A DNA stretch of 64,000 nt from contig CP050293.1 of NCBI GenBank assembly GCA_014189435.1, positions 2,733,001-2,797,000 of the forward strand, given 5' to 3'. The DNA comes from Mesorhizobium loti (GTDB lineage: Bacteria; Pseudomonadota; Alphaproteobacteria; Rhizobiales; Rhizobiaceae). Positions 1-8,379 of this stretch are shown here, piece by piece. Positions within the stretch are counted from its first letter, which is position 1; the number at the start of each line of letters is the position of its first letter. The notes below the pieces were generated by a model, which had not been told where the DNA came from, ran no database searches, and saw only the letters and a program-made list of their open reading frames with translations. A program made the position numbers and the translations under genes.

Positions 1-209
1 CTCTCCTCCACGATCCCTCTTCCACAATCGTTTCCGAAAGGTTGTCCGGTGCAACCCTGGTATTGAACGCCACGATCTAACCTCCGCCCGATGTTGCAAA
101 GACCGGTTCTGCAAACACGCTAATGAAAGTCAGATCACATATGGCTGGGAAAAGGGCGGTCCCCCTAAAAACGTCGTGATAATCCGACCCTAACACTGCA
201 AGCCATCAC

Positions 210-560
210 TCAGGGGGTTTTCATATGCGCACGCGTCATGTCGTTGCCCCGACGATGTCCCCAACTGATGTGGGGCGCATCACGCTGAGCCATCGCTACC
301 TGTTCGCGGGGCCGCCGCCCGCTTAACTTACGCGGCGCGTCGTTGAGCGGGGGGAGACCTGAACGGGTTCGACGAGGGTCGACGGCCGTCACGATGCTGT
401 GGTGGTGATCGCAATAGACGCGATCCGGCGACGTTGACCCAGCACAAAAACGATAACCGCCGGGTACTGACGGGTCTTCGCTCACCGGGAAGCGGCACTG
501 ATAGAGGCCTAGCTGAATGAGGGGGACGTCTCTCGAAGTTGATCTGATATTTTCAGGCAT
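210..560 (-). CDS. Small protein resembling the C-terminal Cys/His tail of GcrA
   Basis: A 116-residue protein. Residues 20-54 carry C22, C39, C50 and H52-H54 in the order CRFP, then RFC, then YCDHHH. This spacing and the aromatic-Cys context recall the conserved C-terminal zinc-like motif of GcrA, the alphaproteobacterial cell-cycle transcription factor that binds sigma-70. The N-terminal DNA-binding helix-turn-helix of GcrA is absent, so it cannot be a normal GcrA. The rest (residues 60-116) is basic and unrecognised. It lies alone in an accessory region beside an island end. The likeness is read by eye, and the function is unknown; it could be a sigma-binding or metal-binding accessory protein. 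Confidence 0.55.
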   Translation of the reverse strand: MPENIRSTSRDVPLIQLGLYQCRFPVSEDPSVPGGYRFCAGSTSPDRVYCDHHHSIVTAVDPRRTRSGLPPLNDAPRKLSGRRPREQVAMAQRDAPHISWGHRRGNDMTRAHMKTP

Positions 561-874
561 GGTTTTTCAGGTTCCTAGTTTATAGCCATTGCCGGCTGAC
601 GGTCGCAGTGCGACCGCGCCAGGGCGAGCTTCTCTCGTTTTGGAGGGCTGTGGACCACCATATGGTGTTGATCGCGGCTTCAATGAAGCCCGAGGCCCTG
701 CTTTTGGAAGCCAATCATTGCGACTTAAGGCCACACTAGCTGCTGGGAGGGCGGGCTGCGGGAGCGAATACATTTTGTCAGCAGACAGTGTGGTCGCGTC
801 CCAGAACACCTCTGCGAACCGCTTCGCCAGTGCTAAAGTGTGCCTGTACTCACTAAACAGCAGGGATATGATGC
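561..874. other. Gene-poor stretch between two divergent small genes
   Basis: About 310 bases lie between the divergent GcrA-tail-like gene and the Tat-signal protein gene. Open frames here overlap on both strands and show no recognisable protein. Promoters for the two divergent genes presumably lie here, but no consensus could be assigned with confidence. Confidence 0.4.
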
Positions 875-1228
875 ATGCCCGAAGTCACCCGCCGTACACT
901 TCTTGCGTTCACCGCCGTGGCCTCGGTCATTGAACCGACGTTTGCTGAAGGGGAAGGCGCCTCACCCGAATTGCGAGCGCTGATCGGAGCCCATGAAGCC
1001 ACCTATGTCGAGCTTCACAGGGTTGTTCATCAAGCGGGCAGCAGCAGCCACGAATGCAAGAGGGCAGACCGGATTGAACAGGAAGCATTGCTGGCCATCT
1101 GTTCCTACCCTGCGACCAGCCGAGGCGACCGCCGGGCCAAGGCCGATTATCTGTTGATCGCTGAGGCTCGGGGTGAACTCGACCTGGAAGAGCACATGCA
1201 GGCCATTCTGCACTCGATGAAGCGCTGA
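875..1228 (+). CDS. Small exported protein with a Tat-like signal peptide
   Basis: A 117-residue protein. The N-terminus has a twin arginine followed by a hydrophobic stretch (RRTLLAFTAVASV, residues 6-18) and a likely cleavage point near residue 25, which resembles a short Tat signal peptide. The remainder is charged and helical-looking with two cysteines (about residues 60 and 75) and no domain I recognise. The chosen ATG has AGGGA eight bases upstream, while another ATG four bases earlier is out of frame. It stands alone between the GcrA-tail-like gene and a degenerate tRNA in an accessory region. Coding status is likely, function unknown. Confidence 0.6.
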   Translation: MPEVTRRTLLAFTAVASVIEPTFAEGEGASPELRALIGAHEATYVELHRVVHQAGSSSHECKRADRIEQEALLAICSYPATSRGDRRAKADYLLIAEARGELDLEEHMQAILHSMKR

Positions 1229-1465
1229 TCGCGGCTCGACCGGCGCATCTCCACAACCAGACATCGCCGACTTTACCACCATGGCGCACGTATCGTGGTT
1301 TTTTGGTGCACAGCTTTTTCTTCCAGGCAGCGGCAAATCGGTGGGCTGAAATGGTCATGCATTCCGGCCGCCGCTTCAATATCCGTGGCCATATTAGACA
1401 GCCTACGCCACAACTAGAAGGGAGAACAAAACTCCCAACCAAGCGGCCAACTGACACGAAATAAT

Positions 1466-1539
1466 TGGCTAGGGAAGCCTGGATTCGAACCAGCACCAAC
1501 GAAGTCAGAGTCCGTGGGTCCACCGTTGCCCTTTCCTCG
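1466..1539 (-). pseudogene. Degenerate tRNA-Gln (anticodon CTG)
   Basis: On the minus strand a 74-base stretch follows the tRNA-Gln plan. The anticodon stem pairs ACGGA with TTCGT around loop CTCTGAC (anticodon CTG), the T-loop is TTCGAAT, and it ends in encoded CCA. It is broken elsewhere. Position 8 is A instead of U, the outer T-stem pair is G opposite G, an extra base sits before the 3' acceptor strand, and the acceptor pairs poorly (CGAGGAA against TTCCCTA). It is probably a relic, possibly carried or left behind by a mobile element, rather than a working tRNA. Confidence 0.5.
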
Positions 1540-1723
1540 GCAGCCGCTTGTCGCGCAGGGTGGGCCAAGCAGGCGCGCGCGCCTATCTCCTTACGCCTAC
1601 TGTGGGCGCGCGCTGTACGAAGGTGGTACGCTAGCAACCTCTATTAACGTTTGACACCGTGCTAGCACGGGGACCAGTGTAGATTGGTAATAAGGGAGGA
1701 TACCGCGCCGGGCTAACCCGGCT

Positions 1724-1748
1724 AACCCGCGCGACTTGTTGGGTTTTT
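1724..1748 (+). terminator. Weak terminator-like hairpin
   Basis: AACCC and GGGTT can pair around a GC-rich loop and are followed directly by a T run. The stem is short, and it would close any transcript crossing the upstream spacer before the RTX gene. Confidence 0.3.
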
Positions 1749-1951
1749 TGCTCAGCGGCATATTCTTGGTCAAGCAATTGCTCGCCCAGGCTGTGGCGCT
1801 CCATTGCCTCGCTTTAGCAGAGGAGCGGGCATTCGCCGTCTTGCGCTCATGTTCCTTTAGCTCACGCTAGAAGAAGTTCGTCGCTTTATCCTCCTTGACA
1901 ATCGCTGGTCAGGCTCCAGCCGCCAGTTACCTTGAGGAGGAGGGATCCGCC

Positions 1952-4900
1952 ATGGCCAATATTGCCGGAACATCTCTGAGTGAGAGGATCAATGCGCTTG
2001 GAACCTATTACTGGGACGGAGCCAACTGGGTTTTCCTGAATTCCAAAGGCACAACCACTGGAGCGGACATTGTCCATGCCGGGGGCGGAAATGACGTGGT
2101 CGATGGCGGCAAAGGCAATGACAGTCTATTCGGCGAGGCGGGAAACGACCTGCTGATCGGCGGGTCCGGCAATGACCTGGTTGATGGCGGAGTCGATGAC
2201 GACATCATCTATGGCGGAACGCAGACGGCAAACGCCACCGGCTCCGGTACTGACGATCTGCGAGGGGGTCTCGGGAACGACGTCATCCATGCCGGCGATG
2301 GCAATGACAAGTTGAGCGGCGACGACGGCAATGACAAGCTGTTTGGCGAAGCCGGGAATGACGAGCTTAGCGGCGGTGCAGGCGCTGATGTGCTGGTGGG
2401 CGGAGCCGGTGCTGACAAGCTAGATGGCGGTGCCGGGGGCGACCGTTATGTCCTAAATTCCGTAAGTGACTCACAGGCCACCGCAGCCGGCGCTTTCAAC
2501 AGCAAAACGGGCGATGTCATTAATGGCTTCACATCAGCGGCTGAGACGGCAACGGTATCTTTGCAGGACAAAATCGACCTGCGTGGCCTTGTCAGTCAGA
2601 TCGGCCATGCCCTGACCTGGAGCGGCGCGGCTCCGTCCAATTACGGCGTCTGGTCTTCCATTTCTGGAGGCAACACCTTCGTCAACGTCGATACGACGGG
2701 CGACCATATCGCAGACGTGGTCATCAAGATAACCACTACAGAGACATTGACTGCCAGCGACATTATTACCGATGCTACGGCCCCAACGGTGTCATCGACT
2801 GCTTACGGTACGCCCGGCGGATCGCTAAATGCTGGCGATACGGTGACCCTTATCGTGACCTTCTCGGAAGCTGTTCTTGTTTCGGGCGTGACACCGACTC
2901 TAACCCTGAACAGTGGTGGCACAGCGACCTATCTGAGCGGCTCGGGCAGCTCGACACTGGCTTTCACATACACCGTTGCCGCCGGTCAGAATACCTCCGA
3001 TCTCGCTATCACGTCGCTCAATCTCAATTCCGCAACCATCACGGATGCAGCAGGCAACAACGCCAATGTCTTCGGCACTGCGTCCAACCCATCGGGGATT
3101 CTGATCGTCGATACGCTGGCGCCATCGGCACCCGCAGTAGCACTGGTCGTTGATAGTGGAGCCTCGAATACCGATCACGTCACAAACAATGGCGCGTTGA
3201 GTGTGACGGGTATTGAGACCGGTGCCACGGTCGAATACTCCATCGATGGCGGCGCCCACTGGCAGAGCACGTTCACGCCTCAATTCGGTCTGAACTCCCT
3301 GGCGGTCCGGCAGACGGATGCTGCTGGCAACTCCTCGATCGCAACTGACTTTGTCTTCTCACTCGTTCAGGAGGGATATGTCATTGATGGCTACATAGCA
3401 GGCGCCACTGTGTTTGCCGACGCTGACGGCAACGGTCAATTAAACCTTGGCGAGTATTCGGCAGTTACTGACAACTTCGGGCACTTTGTTCTACAAGGGG
3501 GATCAGGAGACCTTATTGTCATTGGCGGAACAGATACTTCGACCAATATAGGCCTGACTGGAAATCTCACGGCACCATCGGGGTCAGCGGTCGTTAGCCC
3601 GTTGACAACGTTGATCACGCTTCTGGTCAACGACCCGGCTTCAAATCTGGATGTCGCAGCCGCCGAAGCAACGGTGCTTGCCGCCTTGGGCCTTGCACCG
3701 CAAGTCGATCTTCTGACACTCGATCCCATCACGGCAGCTTTCCAGAACAACGCGGATCCCTTCCTTGCTGGCATTTCCGTCCTGAACACCGTCAGCATGA
3801 TGGCGGCCGCAATTGCCGGCGCCGGCGGAGACCAGGATGGCGCGGCAACCGATGTCTTTGCGGCTCTTGCAAACCAGATATTGGGTCTTGGCACAGGGGA
3901 AGTTCTAGACCTGACGAATTCGTCGACGATCGGTGCGATCGCTGACGCTGCAGCGAATAATGCTCTGGATGCCGATCTCCTTCAGGCCCTTGAAGACGTC
4001 GTAGTTGCCAGCAATCAGACATTGGCGGATGACGCTGCGACCGCTTCAACGCCTGCGCAATTGGTCACAAACGCCACTGCCACGGCTTTCGTTGCCCAGG
4101 GTGACGCATCCAATGCCTTAGCCGCGGCGGCAGATGACGCCGGCCAAATCGGCAGTGTCGTCAATACATATACTGGCAGCGGACTTGATGCCGCGGTGAA
4201 TTCCGCTCTGAGCCAGATCGGCAGCATTACGCCCGCCGTGCAGGAGCACGCTGCCCTTACGGGGGAACCGACAATTTCGGACCATCGATCCTCAATACGA
4301 CGGTTATATCGACGGCGCCCGAGCCTAAACCCCACGGACAGCATCGACCTTGGGGGTGGCTATGACGTTCTGGCGCTGTTTGGGAATGGCAGCTTCGACC
4401 TGAATGGGCCGTCGGTTCTGGCGGGCGTCGATGAGGTGCGGCTGACCTATGTGGGCGGTTCCGGCCCCTCCGCGCTCACCCTGCGCGACGGGATGGACGT
4501 TTCGGTGAGTGTCAGCGGTTCCGGCAACGAGACGTCGATCTATCTGTCTTCGGGCAATGTGTCGCTCGACCTGGACGGCATCAATGGCGGCTTTTATCAT
4601 TTGTCGAGCGGCACTGCGATCATTGATGGATCGGATAGCGGCTTCGACGACTCAACCTATTATTTCTCGACCGGCGAGGCCACGATCTCGGACGCCAACG
4701 CCGGCCGCAACCGCTATTATCTGTCGAGCGGCGCTGCGACCATCCACGCGGGAGGAGCGTACGATTACGATTCCGACCGCGGCTACAATTACTATTATCT
4801 TGCCGATGGCACCTATGCCCTGCACGGGGCCGATGCCAACCAGGATATCTTTGTCCTGAACAATGCCGCGCAGCTTCAGGCGGGTAGCCTGATCGATGGT

Positions 4901-6580
4901 GGCACGGGCAGCTACAATGAGGATGGTTCCTATCTTCCAATAAAAGACACGGTCGTGTTTAACGGCGCCTTCGACATCACGGCTCCGTTTTCGACGGCGA
5001 TCTCCAATATCGAGGCCTTCTCGATCGGCGGCACGCTCAAGGTCAACCAGGCGAACCTGGCGGGCCTCGACTCCATCAGCGGCGGTACGCTCACCACAGA
5101 GGAAGCCGCGCTCGATCTGTCGGGAATGACTGTCAGCTCCCGTATCGAGAGCAGCTATGCCGGCGGCACCACCTTCACCGTGACCGACGCCTCCACGGTG
5201 TTCCATGTCTATGGCGGCGACGGCAACGATACCCTCATCGCCAGCGGCTTCACGCTCTCCGCCAATCAGAGGGACAGCATTTTTCTGAACAGTTCTATCG
5301 AGACGATTATCGATGGAAGCGGGACCTATGTGGCGCCCCTGCAACTGACTGCCGGCGCCGATACGCTGGCCTTTGATTCCAGCGACCTGACGAACAGCAC
5401 GCTGAATGCGACGGCGCCCGATCTAAACCCCACGGACAGCATCGACCTTGGGGGTGGCTATGACGTTCTGGCGCTGTTTGGGAATGGCAGCTTCGACCTG
5501 AATGGGCCGTCGGTTCTGGCGGGCGTCGATGAGGTGCGGCTGACCTATGTGGGCGGTTCCGGCCCCTCCGCGCTCACCCTGCGCGACGGGATGGACGTTT
5601 CGGTGAGTGTCAGCGGTTCCGGCAACGAGACGTCGATCTATCTGTCTTCGGGCAATGTGTCGCTCGACCTGGACGGCATCAATGGCGGCTTTTATCATTT
5701 GTCGAGCGGCACTGCGATCATTGATGGATCGGATAGCGGCTTCGACGACTCAACCTATTATTTCTCGACCGGCGAGGCCACGATCTCGGACGCCAACGCC
5801 GGCCGCAACCGCTATTATCTGTCGAGCGGCGCTGCGACCATCCACGCGGGAGGAGCGTACGATTACGATTCCGACCGCGGCTACAATTACTATTATCTTG
5901 CCGATGGCACCTATGCCCTGCACGGGGCCGATGCCAACCAGGATATCTTTGTCCTGAACAATGCCGCGCAGCTTCAGGCGGGTAGCCTGATCGATGGTGG
6001 CACGGGCAGCTACAATGAGGATGGTTCCTATCTTCCAATAAAAGACACGGTCGTGTTTAACGGCGCCTTCGACATCACGGCTCCGTTTTCGACGGCGATC
6101 TCCAATATCGAGGCCTTCTCGATCGGCGGCACGCTCAAGGTCAACCAGGCGAACCTGGCGGGCCTCGACTCCATCAGCGGCGGTACGCTCACCACAGAGG
6201 AAGCCGCGCTCGATCTGTCGGGAATGACTGTCAGCTCCCGTATCGAGAGCAGCTATGCCGGCGGCACCACCTTCACCGTGACCGACGCCTCCACGGTGTT
6301 CCATGTCTATGGCGGCGACGGCAACGATACCCTCATCGCCAGCGGCTTCACGCTCTCCGCCAATCAGAGGGACAGCATTTTTCTGAACAGTTCTATCGAA
6401 GCCGTCCGGGACAACAGCGGACTCTACGGCAACGATCAGTCGAACGTTCTCTACGCAATCGCCAATGACACAATAACTGGCCAAGGAGGTAGCGACACAT
6501 TCGTATTTTCGGCTGGTTTCGTGAGCGCGGTGATCACTGACTTCACACCAGGAACCGACATAATTCGAGATCCCCGGTGA
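1952..6580 (+). CDS. Large RTX-type calcium-binding protein, frame-damaged
   Basis: A 1542-residue acidic surface or secreted protein. Residues about 38-165 are hemolysin-type repeats (GGxGNDxLxG) that form calcium-binding beta-rolls. Next come an Ig-like bacterial surface segment (about 290-410) and an EF-hand-like DADGNGQLNLGE near 495. A novel Tyr/Ser/Gly-rich block follows twice in identical copies (residues 792-1117 and 1158-1483), and a short RTX tail ends the frame. RTX proteins leave the cell by type I secretion, using a C-terminal signal. The ATG is chosen because GAGGAGGAG lies just upstream; the frame is open 57 bases further. The frame ends early: the natural C-terminus continues in another frame at 6567-6722. 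A 20-residue basic patch near residues 771-791 is also out of frame. No type I transporter genes are nearby. Confidence 0.8.
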   Translation: MANIAGTSLSERINALGTYYWDGANWVFLNSKGTTTGADIVHAGGGNDVVDGGKGNDSLFGEAGNDLLIGGSGNDLVDGGVDDDIIYGGTQTANATGSGTDDLRGGLGNDVIHAGDGNDKLSGDDGNDKLFGEAGNDELSGGAGADVLVGGAGADKLDGGAGGDRYVLNSVSDSQATAAGAFNSKTGDVINGFTSAAETATVSLQDKIDLRGLVSQIGHALTWSGAAPSNYGVWSSISGGNTFVNVDTTGDHIADVVIKITTTETLTASDIITDATAPTVSSTAYGTPGGSLNAGDTVTLIVTFSEAVLVSGVTPTLTLNSGGTATYLSGSGSSTLAFTYTVAAGQNTSDLAITSLNLNSATITDAAGNNANVFGTASNPSGILIVDTLAPSAPAVALVVDSGASNTDHVTNNGALSVTGIETGATVEYSIDGGAHWQSTFTPQFGLNSLAVRQTDAAGNSSIATDFVFSLVQEGYVIDGYIAGATVFADADGNGQLNLGEYSAVTDNFGHFVLQGGSGDLIVIGGTDTSTNIGLTGNLTAPSGSAVVSPLTTLITLLVNDPASNLDVAAAEATVLAALGLAPQVDLLTLDPITAAFQNNADPFLAGISVLNTVSMMAAAIAGAGGDQDGAATDVFAALANQILGLGTGEVLDLTNSSTIGAIADAAANNALDADLLQALEDVVVASNQTLADDAATASTPAQLVTNATATAFVAQGDASNALAAAADDAGQIGSVVNTYTGSGLDAAVNSALSQIGSITPAVQEHAALTGEPTISDHRSSIRRLYRRRPSLNPTDSIDLGGGYDVLALFGNGSFDLNGPSVLAGVDEVRLTYVGGSGPSALTLRDGMDVSVSVSGSGNETSIYLSSGNVSLDLDGINGGFYHLSSGTAIIDGSDSGFDDSTYYFSTGEATISDANAGRNRYYLSSGAATIHAGGAYDYDSDRGYNYYYLADGTYALHGADANQDIFVLNNAAQLQAGSLIDGGTGSYNEDGSYLPIKDTVVFNGAFDITAPFSTAISNIEAFSIGGTLKVNQANLAGLDSISGGTLTTEEAALDLSGMTVSSRIESSYAGGTTFTVTDASTVFHVYGGDGNDTLIASGFTLSANQRDSIFLNSSIETIIDGSGTYVAPLQLTAGADTLAFDSSDLTNSTLNATAPDLNPTDSIDLGGGYDVLALFGNGSFDLNGPSVLAGVDEVRLTYVGGSGPSALTLRDGMDVSVSVSGSGNETSIYLSSGNVSLDLDGINGGFYHLSSGTAIIDGSDSGFDDSTYYFSTGEATISDANAGRNRYYLSSGAATIHAGGAYDYDSDRGYNYYYLADGTYALHGADANQDIFVLNNAAQLQAGSLIDGGTGSYNEDGSYLPIKDTVVFNGAFDITAPFSTAISNIEAFSIGGTLKVNQANLAGLDSISGGTLTTEEAALDLSGMTVSSRIESSYAGGTTFTVTDASTVFHVYGGDGNDTLIASGFTLSANQRDSIFLNSSIEAVRDNSGLYGNDQSNVLYAIANDTITGQGGSDTFVFSAGFVSAVITDFTPGTDIIRDPR
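4325..5301 (+). repeat. Internal direct repeat, copy 1 (977 bp)
   Basis: This stretch recurs at 5423-6399 with an offset of exactly 1098 bases (366 codons) and I see no difference over 977 bases. It encodes about 325 residues of the RTX protein, rich in short beta-like motifs such as YYLSSG and YHLSSG. The linker before this copy differs from that before copy 2 and is frame-shifted. Confidence 0.9.
5423..6399 (+). repeat. Internal direct repeat, copy 2 (977 bp)
   Basis: Second copy of the block at 4325-5301. It diverges at the base after 6399, where the protein passes into the final RTX tail. Perfect DNA identity in a coding block, including third codon positions, implies very recent duplication or gene conversion. 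Confidence 0.9.
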
Positions 6581-6722
6581 GCTTTTCGCCACCTCTCAGA
6601 TCTTGGATTATGCGACGCAACAAAATGCGGATGTCGTCTTCGACGCACTGACGGGAGATACTCTCAGACTCTACAACGTCAATCTCGCAAGTCTCAGTTT
6701 AGGCGACTTTGATTTGATATGA
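6567..6722 (+). pseudogene. Out-of-frame C-terminus and secretion signal of the RTX protein
   Basis: After the codons for DFTPGTDII the RTX frame meets an apparent extra C at 6566 and stops at 6580. Dropping that base gives a continuous frame to 6722 encoding about 51 residues: EIPGELFATSSQILDYATQ, then NADVVFDALTGDTLRLYNV and the ending SLSLGDFDLI. This is the classic end of rhizobial RTX proteins and includes the type I secretion signal. It is either a real inactivating frameshift or a sequencing error. Confidence 0.8.
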
Positions 6723-6979
6723 TTGCAAGCCGGATCCACTTTCCGAGGCTATTCCAAATCAAGACGCCTGCAGAACCAAGTCATCCACTGCGCATCTGGT
6801 TTGGCTGGGGTCCTGGAAGCTTTTCGAACTCTTCGTCCGACACCCTCAGCCGAGCCGCGGCCACTTATCAAAGAGATCGGAAATATCGAGCCGCGCCGTG
6901 GAACAGAGGTGGCTCGGGAAAACTGGACAGGGGTTATGAGTGGAATTTTCGCCTGAACGCGGCATGACAGCCGGGGAAG

Positions 6980-7102
6980 GCCGCTGGCGCGCTGGGCATG
7001 TCCGTCAAGATCCTTGAAGAAGTGTACGGGCACGCACCACCCCGATTTCCAGAAAGAGCGGCAGAGGTAGCAGCGAAATTAAACCGCGCCCCGACCGCAT
7101 GA
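6980..7102 (+). pseudogene. Remnant of a tyrosine recombinase (phage-type integrase) C-terminus
   Basis: One frame reads AAGALGMSVKILEEVYGH, the helix before the catalytic tyrosine plus the Tyr-Gly-His motif of tyrosine recombinases. A shift of two bases continues it as HHPDFQKE, and a further shift gives AAEVAAKLNRAPTA and a stop. Both changes lie within 40 bases, and nothing upstream restores the catalytic Arg and His boxes, so only a dead tail is left. It faces the 3' end of tRNA-Val 200 bases away, the usual layout at the end of an integrated element. Confidence 0.65.
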
Positions 7103-7230
7103 AATTTGCTATACGGCAGGCGAAAAAGGACGGCAAAGAGCGCGCCGTGCCCGCGGTTTGGGCAGATACCGCCGCGCAGTGGCTCGCCGGCTACGACGGC
7201 GAAACGGTGGACGAGGCTTTTCGAAAATGA
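7099..7230 (+). CDS. Small basic ORF coupled to the integrase remnant
   Basis: A 43-residue frame whose ATG overlaps the integrase stop as ATGA, suggesting translational coupling when the integrase was intact. The product is basic at the N-terminus and ends with a helical-looking stretch (ADTAAQWLAGYDG). I know no family for it. It may be a genuine small element-borne protein or chance coding; codon use is ordinary for this genome. Confidence 0.35.
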   Translation: MKFAIRQAKKDGKERAVPAVWADTAAQWLAGYDGETVDEAFRK

Positions 7231-7301
7231 ACGATAGAAGCCGGTAGTTGTGCGGAAACTGTGCGGAAGGAAAATTGATGACTGCTAAGCGCTTGAAAAG
7301 A

Positions 7302-7376
7302 TGGTGGGCGATGCAGGGATTGAACCTGCGACCCCACCCGTGTGAAGGGTGTGCTCTCCCGCTGAGCTAATCGCCC
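7302..7376 (-). tRNA. tRNA-Val (anticodon CAC)
   Basis: On the minus strand GGGCGAT pairs with ATCGCCC, the D-arm is AGCTCAGCGGGAGAGCA-like, the anticodon stem CACCC/GGGTG holds loop TTCACAC (anticodon CAC), the T-arm holds GGTTCAATCC, and CCA is encoded. It looks fully functional. Its 3' end faces an integrase remnant and accessory DNA, so it probably served as an integration site. Confidence 0.95.
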
Positions 7377-7515
7377 GCTCGTTGCCCGAAGGCCAAGCGA
7401 GCCGCGATATAAGGGAGGCAGGTGCGGGAAGTCAAGGCGGTGTCGGGCGTTCTGACAAGGATCGGATTTGCTGTCCTTTCGGCCCTGTCTTCGACCGGCG
7501 CCGGCAGCTTTCCGG

Positions 7516-8199
7516 TCAGTTTCCGGCAGCGGCAATCAGCTTTTGCGCCAGATCGAGCGTCAGTGCGTCGAAATGCGAGATCACCGCCGAGGGCTCGAAT
7601 TCGCGCACATGGCGGTCGGTGTAGCCGAAATCGACCGCCACCACCGGAATGCCGGCGGCCTTGGCGGTGTCGATGTCGGTTTGCGAATCGCCGACCATCA
7701 GCGCGCGATGCGGGTCACCGCCGGCCCGCTTGATGGTCTCGATCAGATGGCGCGGGTCGGGTTTGCGGAAGGCGAACGTGTCCTGTCCGGCGATTGCCGC
7801 GAAATGCCTGGTCAGGCCGAGCGCCTCGATCAGGGCCAGCGAGTTGGCTTCGTATTTGTTGGTGCAGATGGCCAGGAGATAGCCGGCATCCGCGAAGCGC
7901 GCGATCGCCTCGACGACACCGGGGTAGGGGCGCGATTTGCCGGGGATGTTGATCGTGTAGTGGTCGAGGAACAGTTTCAGCAGCCGGTCGTGCTCCGCGA
8001 CATCGAGCGACCGCTGCTGGGCCGCGTGCGCCCGCTCGATCATGACCCGGCCGCCGTGACCGACAAAGCGCCTGAAGCCGGCCTCGTCGACCGCCGCGAG
8101 CGCGCTGGCGGCAAGACTGTGGTTCAAGCTGTCGAGCAGGTCCGGCGCTGTGTCGATCAACGTACCGTCGAGGTCGAACACGATGATCGGTCGGGTCAT
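7516..8199 (-). CDS. gph: Phosphoglycolate phosphatase (HAD family)
   Basis: Dephosphorylates 2-phosphoglycolate to glycolate in the cytosol, salvaging the product of DNA-end repair or Rubisco oxygenation. The 227-residue protein starts MTRPIIVFDLDGTLIDT, where D9 and D11 are the HAD nucleophile and acid/base pair. A Thr-Asn motif (CTNK) follows mid-protein, then KPDP and GDSQTDIDTAKAAG as motifs III and IV. The frame is open 37 codons upstream, but the ATG at 8199 is where family members begin. It is divergent from rpiA. Substrate specificity within the HAD family is inferred; a related sugar-phosphatase role is possible. Confidence 0.88.
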   Translation of the reverse strand: MTRPIIVFDLDGTLIDTAPDLLDSLNHSLAASALAAVDEAGFRRFVGHGGRVMIERAHAAQQRSLDVAEHDRLLKLFLDHYTINIPGKSRPYPGVVEAIARFADAGYLLAICTNKYEANSLALIEALGLTRHFAAIAGQDTFAFRKPDPRHLIETIKRAGGDPHRALMVGDSQTDIDTAKAAGIPVVAVDFGYTDRHVREFEPSAVISHFDALTLDLAQKLIAAAGN

Positions 8200-8340
8200 G
8201 GTCAGTCCTGCGCAGATTTGTACAAGGGGGAGGCGATAAAGGCTACGACGCGTCATGGCAAGCTGACTGGGGGCAAGCCGGCTTGGCAAAGCTCGCTCAG
8301 GCAGGCCCAAGAGCAGGACATTTCGCGGTGAGCTGCCAGA

Positions 8341-8367
8341 TATAAAAAACCCGCCACGGCGGCGGGT
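8341..8367 (-). terminator. Rho-independent terminator on the minus strand
   Basis: ACCCGCC and GGCGGGT pair around ACGGC, and on the minus strand the hairpin is followed by TTTTTT. It lies upstream of gph, so it cannot end gph or rpiA. It closes a separate short minus-strand transcript, just after the stop of the small ORF at 8380-8616. Confidence 0.7.
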
Positions 8368-8379
8368 CGCTGGCGCAAA

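Larger units (their letters stand above)
1229..1951. other. Long non-coding stretch upstream of the RTX gene
   Basis: About 720 bases without a convincing gene. It holds a degenerate tRNA-Gln-like sequence and a weak terminator-like hairpin, listed separately. The remaining open frames are short, overlap the tRNA-like sequence and lack family features. The sequence looks like decayed accessory DNA. Confidence 0.5.

Noticed and set aside
4652..6592. Long minus-strand frames across the RTX repeats
   Set aside because: Antisense shadows of the RTX gene. They appear twice only because the DNA block is duplicated.
7468..8331. 287-codon plus-strand frame across gph
   Set aside because: Antisense to a clear HAD phosphatase with all motifs, with no family resemblance of its own.
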